Origin: Legionella impletisoli
GTDB lineage: Bacteria; Pseudomonadota; Gammaproteobacteria; Legionellales; Legionellaceae
Assembly (NCBI RefSeq): GCF_900639875.1
Contig: NZ_CAAAIA010000014.1
Location: forward strand, 1 to 49,289
Length of the DNA stretch: 49,289 bases
Reading direction: 5' to 3'
Positions 17,894 through 26,190 of the stretch are shown one piece after another. A model generated the notes under the pieces. That model saw nothing but the letters and a program-made list of their open reading frames with translations, had not been told where the DNA came from and searched no databases. Position 1 is the stretch's first letter. Every line of letters begins with the position of its first letter. Made by a program: the position numbers and the translations under genes.

Positions 17894-18332
17894 CGTTATG
17901 TTCTATTTCTTTTGCTCTAACGTCTCTGGCAAGATTGTTTAAAACACCATTAACGTAACGATGTCCTTCTTGAGAACCAAAAGCTTTAGTCAGGGTTACC
18001 GCTTCATCAAGAACGACACGATAAGGAATTTCTGGGCAAAACATCAATTCATATCCGCTTAGTCTTAAAACGGTTAGTTCGATAGGATTCAAACTGTCAA
18101 TGTGTCGATCGAGATACGGAGCAAAAGCATTTTCAATTTCATTCAGATGATTTACAACACCATGCAATAACCGGTGCAAGTAGTTTGAATCCACTTTTGT
18201 CATATCGTTGCTCGCATGAAACTGGGCTTCAATTTCATAAAGCTCGCTGTTGGTCATTAACCATTGGTACAAAGCTTGTAAGGCGAGTTTTCGTGCGCGC
18301 CGCTTACCTTTAATTGTTTCAGTATTCACCAT
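17886..18332 (-). CDS. nusB: Transcription antitermination factor NusB
   Basis: 148 aa, all-helical RNA-binding factor that with NusE (S10) binds boxA RNA in rRNA leaders. The family signature is visible: basic N-terminus (KGKRRARKLALQALYQW), the DxxYLHRLLHGVVNHL helix, the PIELTVLRLSGYEL segment and PYRVVLDEAVTLTKAFGSQEGHRYVNGVL near the end, read here as separate helices. It lies between nrdR (4 nt gap) and thiL (8-nt overlap). In many relatives rib genes precede nusB; here nrdR takes that place. Confidence 0.97.
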   Translation of the reverse strand: MVNTETIKGKRRARKLALQALYQWLMTNSELYEIEAQFHASNDMTKVDSNYLHRLLHGVVNHLNEIENAFAPYLDRHIDSLNPIELTVLRLSGYELMFCPEIPYRVVLDEAVTLTKAFGSQEGHRYVNGVLNNLARDVRAKEIEHNDE

Positions 18333-18336
18333 TACC

Positions 18337-18798
18337 TCATGAGGATGTATCGTTATTCATTTGATCAATTGTTTGTCGAAAATCGCTCACATCCTTAAAG
18401 CGTTTATAGACCGATGCAAACCTTACATAAGCTACATGGTCTAAGCGGTATAACTGTTCCATAACCCATTCGCCAACTTGCCTGGATTCAATTTCACGCT
18501 CGCCGTTTTGCCGAATTTTTTGCAATATTGTGGCAATCGATTCTTCCAGATCATCCACGCTGACAGGCCTTTTTTCCAATGCACGAAGCATACCTGCGCG
18601 TAAATTATCAATACTAAAGGCTTCTCGGCGACCATCTCGTTTAATGATCGCAGGCATAACCAGCTCTGCAGTTTCAAACGTAGTAAATCGTTCATTACAT
18701 TGGAGACATTGCCTTCTTCTTCGAACTTGTGCACCGTCTGCAATCAACCGGGAATCGACCACTTTTGTTTCTTCAGCATGACAAAATGGACAATACAT
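18337..18798 (-). CDS. nrdR: Transcriptional repressor NrdR
   Basis: 153 aa. NrdR represses ribonucleotide reductase genes when its ATP-cone holds (d)ATP. The N-terminal zinc ribbon has CPFC (Cys3, Cys6) and CLQC (near 31-34), separated by the VDSR...RRRRQC stretch. The ATP-cone follows from about residue 49 ([10 protein letters not shown]). It lies 3 nt after glyA, an arrangement common in gammaproteobacteria. No nrd gene is in the window, so its targets lie elsewhere. Confidence 0.98.
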   Translation of the reverse strand: MYCPFCHAEETKVVDSRLIADGAQVRRRRQCLQCNERFTTFETAELVMPAIIKRDGRREAFSIDNLRAGMLRALEKRPVSVDDLEESIATILQKIRQNGEREIESRQVGEWVMEQLYRLDHVAYVRFASVYKRFKDVSDFRQTIDQMNNDTSS

Positions 18799-18801
18799 AA
18801 T

Positions 18802-20058
18802 TTAGCCACTATAAACGGGAAAATCATGACAAAGCTCTAAGGCTTGATGTTTCACTTTTGCAATCCTAGCTTCATCGGTTAGATCCTCCAAGATATCTGC
18901 TATCCAACCTGTTAATAAACGAATTTCCGGTTCTTTAAAGCCTCGAGTGGTCACTGCCGGGGTTCCTAAACGTAACCCACTCGTCACGAATGGGGAGCGG
19001 GGGTCGTTTGGCACAGAGTTTTTGTTCACGGTGATGTTTGCTCGCCCCAACGCTTCATCCGCATCTTTACCCGTGATGTTTTTTTCAATGAGATCCAAAA
19101 GTATTAAGTGGTTTTCTGTGCCTCCTGATACAATTTTATGGCCTCGTCCCATTAAGCAAGATGCCATCGTTTTTGCGTTATTAATCACTTGCTGCTGGTA
19201 GCGTTTAAAGTCAGGTTGCTGTGCTTCTCTAAAAGCAACGGCTTTTGCTGCAATTACATGCATTAAAGGACCGCCTTGCGTCCCTGGAAAAACAGCGGAA
19301 TTTAATTTTTTTTCCAAAACTTCATTCGCTCTGGCTAGAATCATACCCCCACGAGGACCTCGGAGGGTTTTATGGGTGGTAGTAGTCACCACATCGGCAT
19401 AGGGGATTGGTGAAGGATATAAGCCGGCTGCAATTAAGCCTGCAACATGCGCCATATCCACCATAAGCCACGCATTTACTTTATCTGCAATATCTCGAAA
19501 TTTAGACCAATCAATACGTTGAGAATACGCAGAAAAACCCGCAATGAGCAGTTTTGGTTTATGCTGTAACGCTAATGCTTCAACTGCATCGTAATCGATA
19601 AGCCCTGTGTTTGGATTAAGCCCATACTGGTAGGCCTCATACAATTTTCCAGAAAAGTTAACTTGAGAACCATGAGTTAAATGACCTCCATGTGGCAAAG
19701 CCATGCCGAGCACCTTATCTCCTGGTTCAAGCAAAGCCATCATGGCTGCAGCATTTGCTTGTGATCCAGAATGAGGCTGTACATTTGCATAATCCGCACC
19801 AAAAAGCGCTTTGGCACGTGTAATCGCAAGACGCTCAACTTCATCAACGTACTCACAGCCTCCGTAATAGCGCTTCCCTGGGTAGCCTTCCGCATATTTG
19901 TTTGTCAACTTAGAGCTTTGGGCTTCCATCACCCGTGGACTTGCATAATTTTCAGATGCAATTAATTCTATGTGATCCTCTTGACGTTGACTTTCTGCTT
20001 GTATTGCCTTAAGCAACGCATCATCAAATCCAGAAATGGTATAACTGCCATCATACAT
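18802..20058 (-). CDS. glyA: Serine hydroxymethyltransferase GlyA
   Basis: 418 aa, PLP enzyme converting serine and tetrahydrofolate to glycine and methylene-THF, the main source of one-carbon units. Motifs include [17 protein letters not shown] (residues about 32-48), [11 protein letters not shown], and the PLP-lysine region [16 protein letters not shown] (Lys near 229). Full length. ATG with AAGGA upstream. It heads the reverse-strand cluster, followed 3 nt later by nrdR. It works with the kbl-tdh pair further right: threonine to glycine to serine. Confidence 0.99.
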   Translation of the reverse strand: MYDGSYTISGFDDALLKAIQAESQRQEDHIELIASENYASPRVMEAQSSKLTNKYAEGYPGKRYYGGCEYVDEVERLAITRAKALFGADYANVQPHSGSQANAAAMMALLEPGDKVLGMALPHGGHLTHGSQVNFSGKLYEAYQYGLNPNTGLIDYDAVEALALQHKPKLLIAGFSAYSQRIDWSKFRDIADKVNAWLMVDMAHVAGLIAAGLYPSPIPYADVVTTTTHKTLRGPRGGMILARANEVLEKKLNSAVFPGTQGGPLMHVIAAKAVAFREAQQPDFKRYQQQVINNAKTMASCLMGRGHKIVSGGTENHLILLDLIEKNITGKDADEALGRANITVNKNSVPNDPRSPFVTSGLRLGTPAVTTRGFKEPEIRLLTGWIADILEDLTDEARIAKVKHQALELCHDFPVYSG

Positions 20059-20130
20059 GGTAAGTCCTTACGAATAGCTGATAAAATAACCAATAGTTGA
20101 TTCAATTCTTGCCCAATAGTGACCAAAGCT

Positions 20131-20436
20131 TTATTTAACAATTAAGTCGTTACGAACGGATTTGACATCTTCTACGCTAGCCGCAATCACTCCCGCACGT
20201 TTTTTAACAATATCGCTATTCACAAAGCCGCTCAACTGAACCTCATCCTTAAACGTTTGAACGTTAATTTTGAATGCTCTTGGACCAAGCGTATCGATGA
20301 GTTTTGCTTTTACTTTAGCAGTAACTGCCGTGCTATCGAGATATTCACCAGTGCTTTCACGAACTGAAGTTGCAGAGCAAGCCATAATCCCAACACAAAC
20401 CATCGCTAAAAAACTAAGCTTTAATGCTTTGATCAT
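20131..20436 (-). CDS. BON-domain lipoprotein
   Basis: 101 aa. The signal peptide ends in a lipobox (GIMAC, lipidated Cys20). The rest is one BON domain (about residues 33-101) with the typical TAVTAKVKAKLID start, a VQTFKDEVQLSGFV strand pair with the conserved Gly, and a final VKSVRNDLIV strand. BON proteins (OsmY, YraP/DolP) bind phospholipid and help keep the outer membrane intact under osmotic stress. It is 72 nt upstream of glyA on the same strand. A 20-bp perfect palindrome lies 32 nt before its ATG, inside a dispersed repeat, and could affect its expression. Confidence 0.9.
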   Translation of the reverse strand: MIKALKLSFLAMVCVGIMACSATSVRESTGEYLDSTAVTAKVKAKLIDTLGPRAFKINVQTFKDEVQLSGFVNSDIVKKRAGVIAASVEDVKSVRNDLIVK

Positions 20437-20467
20437 TCTATCTCCCTAAATAACGTGAGTTCGAAAG

Positions 20468-20614
20468 AAAAGTCATGCATGACTTTTGTGGCGCTAAACA
20501 AATGTTATCCCGTAAAAAAAGCGAAACTTTTTGTACGGGATCCATTCAAAATAAGTCGGCTCGATATCAACAAAAATTGGATTTTTCTGATATCGAACTT
20601 ACGTTAAATATTCA
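20468..20614. repeat. Dispersed intergenic element, copy 1, with palindrome and hairpin
   Basis: It starts with a perfect 20-bp palindrome AAAAGTCATGCATGACTTTT (20468-20487), then GGCGCTAAA..AATG.TATC.CGTA, then AAAATAAG and a hairpin TCGATATCA(A)CAAAAA / TTTTTCTGATATCGA (20561-20596). The same order recurs at 41471-41585. Copy 1 carries an extra stretch of about 30 bases (around 20513-20545) that copy 2 lacks. It lies in the 316-bp gap upstream of the BON gene; the rest of that gap shows nothing clear. Confidence 0.65.
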
Positions 20615-20752
20615 GCCTAAGAAGATTATCACATTGCTCAAAGGATTTGAATGAAAACGAACGCTCAATCAGACGTCTTTATTTAGAATGATGTGCCATG
20701 AATGGGGTCTATCCGGTAGACAAACCCCTTGGCTACTCAAAAGTGAAAATCT

Positions 20753-21175
20753 CTACTTTTTAATTTGAACCTGAGACTGATTACTTTTAAGTTGTTTACT
20801 AAAGTATGGAATGATCTCGATGGTAGACCCAACACTTGGGTAACCAGAATACAAATGGAAACCATTAAATGACTGAATGCTTACATACATGTCGTAATGG
20901 CAGTACCCATAGTAAAACAAGGAAATATAATGCGGAGGATCGCTTGGCAACACATTAAATCGTAAACCTTCACCATCATCAAACATACCATAGACTTGTA
21001 CTGGCTCATAACTATTGTTGACGATCATAATTTCACATCGCCCAGGCCAGTTAACACTCTTAGCCGTTTTTTTAACTAAACTACTGCCTTTTTGCGAGTG
21101 AGCATGCTGGCTCTCAGCATAAGCCTGGCCAAAACATAAGATAAAACAGAGAAACAATAATGATGTTCGCTTCAT
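20753..21175 (-). CDS. Secreted protein of unknown function
   Basis: 140 aa, not recognised. The signal peptide is clear (residues 1-20, cleavage near AYA-ESQ), so the mature protein of about 120 residues is periplasmic or secreted. It is rich in Tyr, Ser and Asn with beta-strand-like stretches (CEIMIVNNSYEPVQVYGMF, then YISLFYYGYCHYDMYV). Two cysteines in the mature part (near 47 and 91) could form a disulfide. No catalytic motif is visible. It stands alone, divergent from the RND efflux operon with 406 bp between, so a shared regulator is possible. ATG start at the signal peptide. Confidence 0.75.
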   Translation of the reverse strand: MKRTSLLFLCFILCFGQAYAESQHAHSQKGSSLVKKTAKSVNWPGRCEIMIVNNSYEPVQVYGMFDDGEGLRFNVLPSDPPHYISLFYYGYCHYDMYVSIQSFNGFHLYSGYPSVGSTIEIIPYFSKQLKSNQSQVQIKK

Positions 21176-21581
21176 GGTAGAGAGTACCTCAAATTACGTG
21201 AAGCCAAATAGTAACAAAGTAATTATTTTAGTCAATAGGTTTTGATAATAGACACCGATTTGTAAAAAAATGTCTCTGTCTACTATAAGAATGCAATCTG
21301 TACAAAGATCATAACTTTCAAAATTGCACAATTCGTCCTATTATTTGAAAGAAGCGACCAATTCTGTCGACTATATAGATGAGCGCATTAAGGGGTTGCT
21401 GTTGCTTACCAAAACAACGTATTACCTAATCTAAAATGATATTAATAGATAAAAAGCTTGCGTTAAATTTGTATATTTACAATAAGATTTGTCAATAGAC
21501 CCAGATTACAATAATCTATTCGTGTATCTTTATCTTAGCTTATAGCTAATTAACCATTGATTAAGAGGGTGTATTTCATCC
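21176..21581. promoter_or_regulatory. 406-bp divergent promoter region of the RND operon and secreted unknown
   Basis: No gene is seen. It is AT-rich with two candidate operators: an imperfect inverted repeat ATAATAGACA (21245-21254) / TGTCTACTAT (21277-21286), with a further AATAGAC at 21494-21500, and a small hairpin AGATTA-CAA-TAATCT (21503-21517) about 65 bases before the adaptor ATG. RND pumps are often controlled from such a divergent region, but no regulator gene is adjacent. Confidence 0.35.
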
Positions 21582-22859
21582 ATGAACAATACTAGGTTGA
21601 AAAAGCGTTTAACAATCATGATCATCGCACTTGTAATTGTATTTGGCGGGATTATTGGTTACAACCTGTTTAAAAGCTATATGATGAAACGCTATTTTGC
21701 AACCTATGAAGCTCCTGCCGTTACAGTTTCTTCTATTGTAGCCAAAAAAGAAAACTGGAAACCTACCCTTTCTGCCGTGGGAAATTTTGTCGCAGTAAAC
21801 GGAGTTGATGTGAACTCCGAAGCCTCGGGCAATGTTGTGGCAATTCATTTTGAATCGGGTGAATTCGTACAAAAAGATGCACCACTGATTGATATCGATG
21901 ACGCCGTTGACGAAGCCACTTTAAAATTTAACCAATCTGAACTTGCCTTGCAAAAAATTAACTATCAAAGACAAGTAGACTTATTTAAACGCGGCGCAAC
22001 ACCGAGCTCAAATGTGGATGCTGCCCGAGCTAAACTATTGCAAGCCGAGGCTGATGTTGAAAAAACTGAAGCGGTCATCCGACAAAAGCATATAACAGCC
22101 CCCTTTGCAGGGCGATTAGGAATTCGAAAAATTAATTTAGGGCAATTTATTTCTCCCGGTGAAACCAAGATTGTAACATTACAATCAATGGACCCATTAT
22201 TTCTTGAATTTTATTTGCCCGAACAATTGTTAAAAAAATTACATATTAATCAAGACATCACGTTTTCTGTGGAGGAAAATCCAAATTTCTTATTTAAAGG
22301 AAAAATTACTGCCATCAATGCCAAAGTTGATGTCAATACCCATAATATTTTAATTCAAGCCACTGTTCCGAATTGTCCAACTGAAGCCCTTAAAAACCCG
22401 GAGAAATCTCCATTGGTTAAAGTTGTTAAATCAGAATTCCATCAAAAGCCTATCGTTCTTTGCTCTCCTCTACTCAATAAAAAGAATAAAGTCGATAAAT
22501 TTAATTTTATCCCTGGCATGTTTGCGAACATTGAAGTAGATCAACCCACCTTAAAGGATGTCGTAGTATTGCCAACCACCTCGATTTCTTACAGTTTGTA
22601 TGGCGATGCTGTCTATTTGATTGAAAAAGATAAGGACGGTAAAAAAGGAAAAGATGGTCAGGATCATTTATATGTTAAACGCGTTTTTATTAAAACGGGC
22701 GATCAACAAGGTAACTACACAGTGATAGAAAAAGGAGTTAAAGCAGGTCAAGAAGTCGTAGGGTCTGGTGAACTTAAATTAGATGATGGAACACGGGTCA
22801 TTATTAATAATGATATAAAACTTACGAATACCCTTGATCCAAAAACCTTAGGCAAATAA
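21582..22859 (+). CDS. RND efflux periplasmic adaptor (membrane fusion protein)
   Basis: 425 aa. It links an inner-membrane RND pump to an outer-membrane channel. One N-terminal membrane anchor (residues 12-30) precedes the lipoyl half-motifs (SEASGNVVAIHFESGEFVQKG-like, about 79-105; ITAPFAGRLGIRKINLGQFI, split, about 171-190), a helical hairpin (110-165) and the beta-barrel/membrane-proximal domain. The end (GVKAGQEVVGSGELKLDDGTRVIINN, read as two pieces) is typical of the MexH/VexH-type subgroup. Odd: residues about 265-306 are an extra, Cys-containing insert before the conserved FIPGMFANIEV strand. The pump gene follows 31 nt later. Drug or metabolite export is likely; substrates cannot be told from sequence. 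Confidence 0.93.
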   Translation: MNNTRLKKRLTIMIIALVIVFGGIIGYNLFKSYMMKRYFATYEAPAVTVSSIVAKKENWKPTLSAVGNFVAVNGVDVNSEASGNVVAIHFESGEFVQKDAPLIDIDDAVDEATLKFNQSELALQKINYQRQVDLFKRGATPSSNVDAARAKLLQAEADVEKTEAVIRQKHITAPFAGRLGIRKINLGQFISPGETKIVTLQSMDPLFLEFYLPEQLLKKLHINQDITFSVEENPNFLFKGKITAINAKVDVNTHNILIQATVPNCPTEALKNPEKSPLVKVVKSEFHQKPIVLCSPLLNKKNKVDKFNFIPGMFANIEVDQPTLKDVVVLPTTSISYSLYGDAVYLIEKDKDGKKGKDGQDHLYVKRVFIKTGDQQGNYTVIEKGVKAGQEVVGSGELKLDDGTRVIINNDIKLTNTLDPKTLGK

Positions 22860-22890
22860 TTTTTTATCCGATTTGCTCGATTGAGCTGGA

Positions 22891-25800
22891 ATGAATATGA
22901 AATTTACTGATATTTTCATCAAACGCCCTGTTCTGGCAAGCGTTATTAGCTTGCTCATCTTCCTTTTCGGGCTAAATTCCATTTTGAAAATGCAGGTTCG
23001 GCAATTTCCTAGAATGGATAATACGGTCATTACAGTCACCACAGCCTACCCCGGGGCTGATGCAAACCTTATTGCAGGGTTCATTACAACCCCACTTGAA
23101 GCAGCAATAGCTAGTGCTGAAGGGATTGATTATCTCACCTCCTCTAGCACACAAGGTATTAGCACAATTACAGTCAACGTAAAGCTTAATTTTGATCCAC
23201 AAATTGCGTTCACAGATGTGATGAGTAAGGTACAACAAACCATTAATATTTTGCCTCCTGAATCGCAGCAACCTGTTATTGTTAAATCCTCAGATACCTC
23301 AACCGCCTTGTTATACTTAAGCTTAGACAGTGTGGAAATGACGCCACAGCAGATTACAGATTACGCGACCCGAGTCGTGCAACCCAAAATCCAAACGGTT
23401 GAAGGCGTTGCAAAGGCTGAAATTTTAGGCGGCCAAACCTATGCCATGCGTATTTTTCTTGATCCTATAAAAATGTCGGCTTTTAAAGTCACGCCTAGTG
23501 ATGTTTTTCAGGTTTTATCCAGTAATAACTTTTTAACTGCTGCTGGAAGTACAAAGGGTGAGTATGTTGCCATTAACATCAAAGCCAATACCAACTTAAG
23601 TTCTGCGGAAGAATTTAAAAAGCTCATTGTTCGCGCCGATAGTGGCTCAATAATCCGATTAAAGGACATTGCCGAAGTAACGCTTGGCTCACAAAACTAT
23701 GATACCTCAGTGACCTTCGATGGAAAAAAGGCGGTGTTTATTGGAATTACGCCGACCCCTTCCGCTAATCCTTTAACTGTTATCCAGAATGTCCGTGAAG
23801 TATTTCCAAGCATCACTAAGCAATTTCCTCCTTCATTGGAGGGTACTATTGTTTATGATGCCACCGAATTTATTCGCGCATCAATTGATGAAGTGATTTC
23901 AACTATTGTGGAAGCTGCCGTTATTGTGGTGGTGGTCATCTTCTTGTTTTTAGGCTCTATTCGTTCTGTTTTAATTCCCATGGTTACTATCCCCCTATCG
24001 CTGGTTGGGGTATGTACCCTCATGTTGTTTTTGGGCTATTCAATTAATTTATTAACGCTGCTTGCTTTTGTTTTAGCTATTGGATTGGTGGTTGATGATG
24101 CCATCGTAGTGGTGGAGAACATTCACCGCCACATTGAGGAAGGAAAATCGCCTTTTGATGCAGCCATCATAGGTGCACGTGAAATTGCCACACCAGTAAT
24201 TGCCATGACCATTACTTTGGCCGCAGTATATGCACCTATTGGATTTATGCAAGGACTGACTGGCGCGTTATTTAAAGAGTTTGCCTTCACCCTTGCCTGT
24301 GCCGTCATTATCTCCGGTATTGTTGCGTTAACGCTCTCCCCCATGATGTGTTCTAAGATTTTAGCTTCTGAAAAAGGCAGTAATAAATTTGTTAAGTGGC
24401 TTGATGATTTTTTTAATCGACTCAAGCAACGATATCAGCGAACACTTCATAGTTTGCTTGAAACACGGGTTATCGTTTTATTGTTTGCAGTCGTCGTTTT
24501 ATTAATGTTGCCTTACATGTATACAAAAACAGCTCAAGAAACCGCACCAGAGGAAGACCAAGGCTTCTTTTTTGTGGTGGGTAGCGCTCCGCAGTATGCC
24601 ACATTAAATTACGTTGAAACATTTACGAAACCGTTTCAAAAAATCTATAAGAGCTTTCCTGAAACAGCACATTATTTTACCATCAACTCGGGGTCGCCTA
24701 TATCAGGACTCGTATTGAAACCTTGGGGAGAGCGTGAAAGTCAGTTTCGTTTAAAACAACCCTTACAAGAAAAGCTCGATCAAATTACCGGTCTTAAAAC
24801 CTTTGCCGTTATCCCTCCTCCCTTACCTGGCGGAGGCGGTGGTGCCCCAATCCAATTTGTAATTAAAACAACCAATGACTTTCAAAGCTTATTTGAAATC
24901 TCAAACAAGTTACTTGAAAAAGCAAAACAAAGTGGGTTATTTATCTTTCTTGACAACAGCCTGCGGTTTAATCAGCCTGAGATTGTTTTAGATATTAATC
25001 GTTCGAAAGCTTCGGATTTAGGTTTGAATATGCAAACAATTGGAAGCAGCTTAACCAGTGCTCTCTCTGGCGGATACGTCAATTTCTTTGATTTGATGGG
25101 AAGAAGCTACCAAGTCATACCTCAGCTTGATAGACCATTTCGTTTAACTCCTGAGCAACTGGGTCAGATTTACTTGCGAACGTCAAATAACACGATGGTT
25201 CCTCTTTCCACCATAGTAGAACCAAGCTCAAGAACACAGCCCAATGCACTTTCTCACTTTCAACAACTTAATTCGGCAACCATTCAAGGAGTGATGATGC
25301 CGGGAGTGAGTTTAGGCCAAGCCCTCAATTATTTAGAAGAACAAGCCGAATCCATTTTACCACAGGGCTTTGAATACGATTATGGCGGACAATCTCGACA
25401 GTTTATTCAAGAAGGGACCACCCTGATTATCGTATTTTTCATGGCGGTATTAGTTATCTTTCTGGTTCTAGCTGCACAATATGAAAGCTTCCGTGACCCT
25501 TTAATTATTCTAATTAGTGTACCCATGTCTATTTGCGGGGCGTTGATTCCTTTAAACTTAGGGGCTGCTACCATTAATATTTATACACAAGTTGGATTAA
25601 TTACGTTGATTGGCTTAATCAGTAAGCATGGGATTTTAATCGTTGACTTTGCGAATCATTTACAACGAGAAAAAAATCTTACTCGGCGTGAAGCGGTTGA
25701 AGAATCCGCAGGAATTCGATTACGTCCAATCTTAATGACTACTGCTGCAATGGTATTCGGGGTAATTCCTTTATTAATTGCAAGTGGCGCCGGAGCAGAA

Positions 25801-25962
25801 AGTCGTTTTGATATTGGTCTTGTGATTTCTTCTGGAATGTTAATTGGTACATGTTTCACTTTGTTTGTAGTGCCTGCAATTTATACCTATTTGGCGGCAG
25901 ATCATCGTAAGCATGGAAAATATGAAGAACCCACCCCTGTTTCACCCAAGCATAACGGGTAG
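22891..25962 (+). CDS. RND efflux pump permease (hydrophobe/amphiphile type)
   Basis: 1023 aa, the standard size, with twelve membrane helices in the usual 1+5/1+5 layout and two large periplasmic loops (about 35-335 and 555-865). The opening FTDIFIKRPVLASVISLLI and the FVLAIGLVVDDAIVVVEN helix with the paired Asp of the proton relay are clear, and the second-half LIGLISKHGILIVDFAN contains the Lys partner. This marks a proton-driven HAE1-type pump close to MexI/VexI relatives. ATG at 22891 or 22897 (both in frame, similar ribosome sites). No outer-membrane gene follows, so TolC at 42.5 kb is a plausible channel. A MITE-like element follows the stop. Confidence 0.95.
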   Translation: MNMKFTDIFIKRPVLASVISLLIFLFGLNSILKMQVRQFPRMDNTVITVTTAYPGADANLIAGFITTPLEAAIASAEGIDYLTSSSTQGISTITVNVKLNFDPQIAFTDVMSKVQQTINILPPESQQPVIVKSSDTSTALLYLSLDSVEMTPQQITDYATRVVQPKIQTVEGVAKAEILGGQTYAMRIFLDPIKMSAFKVTPSDVFQVLSSNNFLTAAGSTKGEYVAINIKANTNLSSAEEFKKLIVRADSGSIIRLKDIAEVTLGSQNYDTSVTFDGKKAVFIGITPTPSANPLTVIQNVREVFPSITKQFPPSLEGTIVYDATEFIRASIDEVISTIVEAAVIVVVVIFLFLGSIRSVLIPMVTIPLSLVGVCTLMLFLGYSINLLTLLAFVLAIGLVVDDAIVVVENIHRHIEEGKSPFDAAIIGAREIATPVIAMTITLAAVYAPIGFMQGLTGALFKEFAFTLACAVIISGIVALTLSPMMCSKILASEKGSNKFVKWLDDFFNRLKQRYQRTLHSLLETRVIVLLFAVVVLLMLPYMYTKTAQETAPEEDQGFFFVVGSAPQYATLNYVETFTKPFQKIYKSFPETAHYFTINSGSPISGLVLKPWGERESQFRLKQPLQEKLDQITGLKTFAVIPPPLPGGGGGAPIQFVIKTTNDFQSLFEISNKLLEKAKQSGLFIFLDNSLRFNQPEIVLDINRSKASDLGLNMQTIGSSLTSALSGGYVNFFDLMGRSYQVIPQLDRPFRLTPEQLGQIYLRTSNNTMVPLSTIVEPSSRTQPNALSHFQQLNSATIQGVMMPGVSLGQALNYLEEQAESILPQGFEYDYGGQSRQFIQEGTTLIIVFFMAVLVIFLVLAAQYESFRDPLIILISVPMSICGALIPLNLGAATINIYTQVGLITLIGLISKHGILIVDFANHLQREKNLTRREAVEESAGIRLRPILMTTAAMVFGVIPLLIASGAGAESRFDIGLVISSGMLIGTCFTLFVVPAIYTYLAADHRKHGKYEEPTPVSPKHNG

Positions 25963-26013
25963 AATGACGTTATAATTTTTAGCCCCGCGTTGGTCTAAAA
26001 GGCGGTCCTACTC

Positions 26014-26145
26014 TTTAGGGCCTGTTACAATTTGTTTCACGTTGAGTTCGTTAAATAGGGCTTACTATTCACCTCACTCAGCTAAAATTTGAGCATAATC
26101 ATCTCAATTTTTAGCTCGCGAAACAAATTGTAAACAGGCCCTAAA
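26014..26145. mobile_element. MITE-like element with 25-bp terminal inverted repeats
   Basis: The ends TTTAGGGCCTGTT(-)ACAATTTG.. (26014-26038) and its mirror (26120-26145) match with a single one-base bulge. An inner imperfect pair GCTAAAATTTGAG (26081-26093) / CTCAATTTTTAGC (26103-26115) gives a second stem-loop. The 132-bp unit has no coding capacity and sits between the RND operon and valS. Termini and size suit a non-autonomous transposon, but the parent IS family is not identified and no clear target duplication is seen. Confidence 0.6.
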
Positions 26146-26190
26146 ATTATGTGGTAAAATTCGCAAATTTTTAATTAAACAGGTTAAGCA

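Noticed and set aside
21582-25962. A full tripartite efflux operon
   Set aside because: Only adaptor and pump are present; the next gene is valS, and TolC lies 17 kb away.
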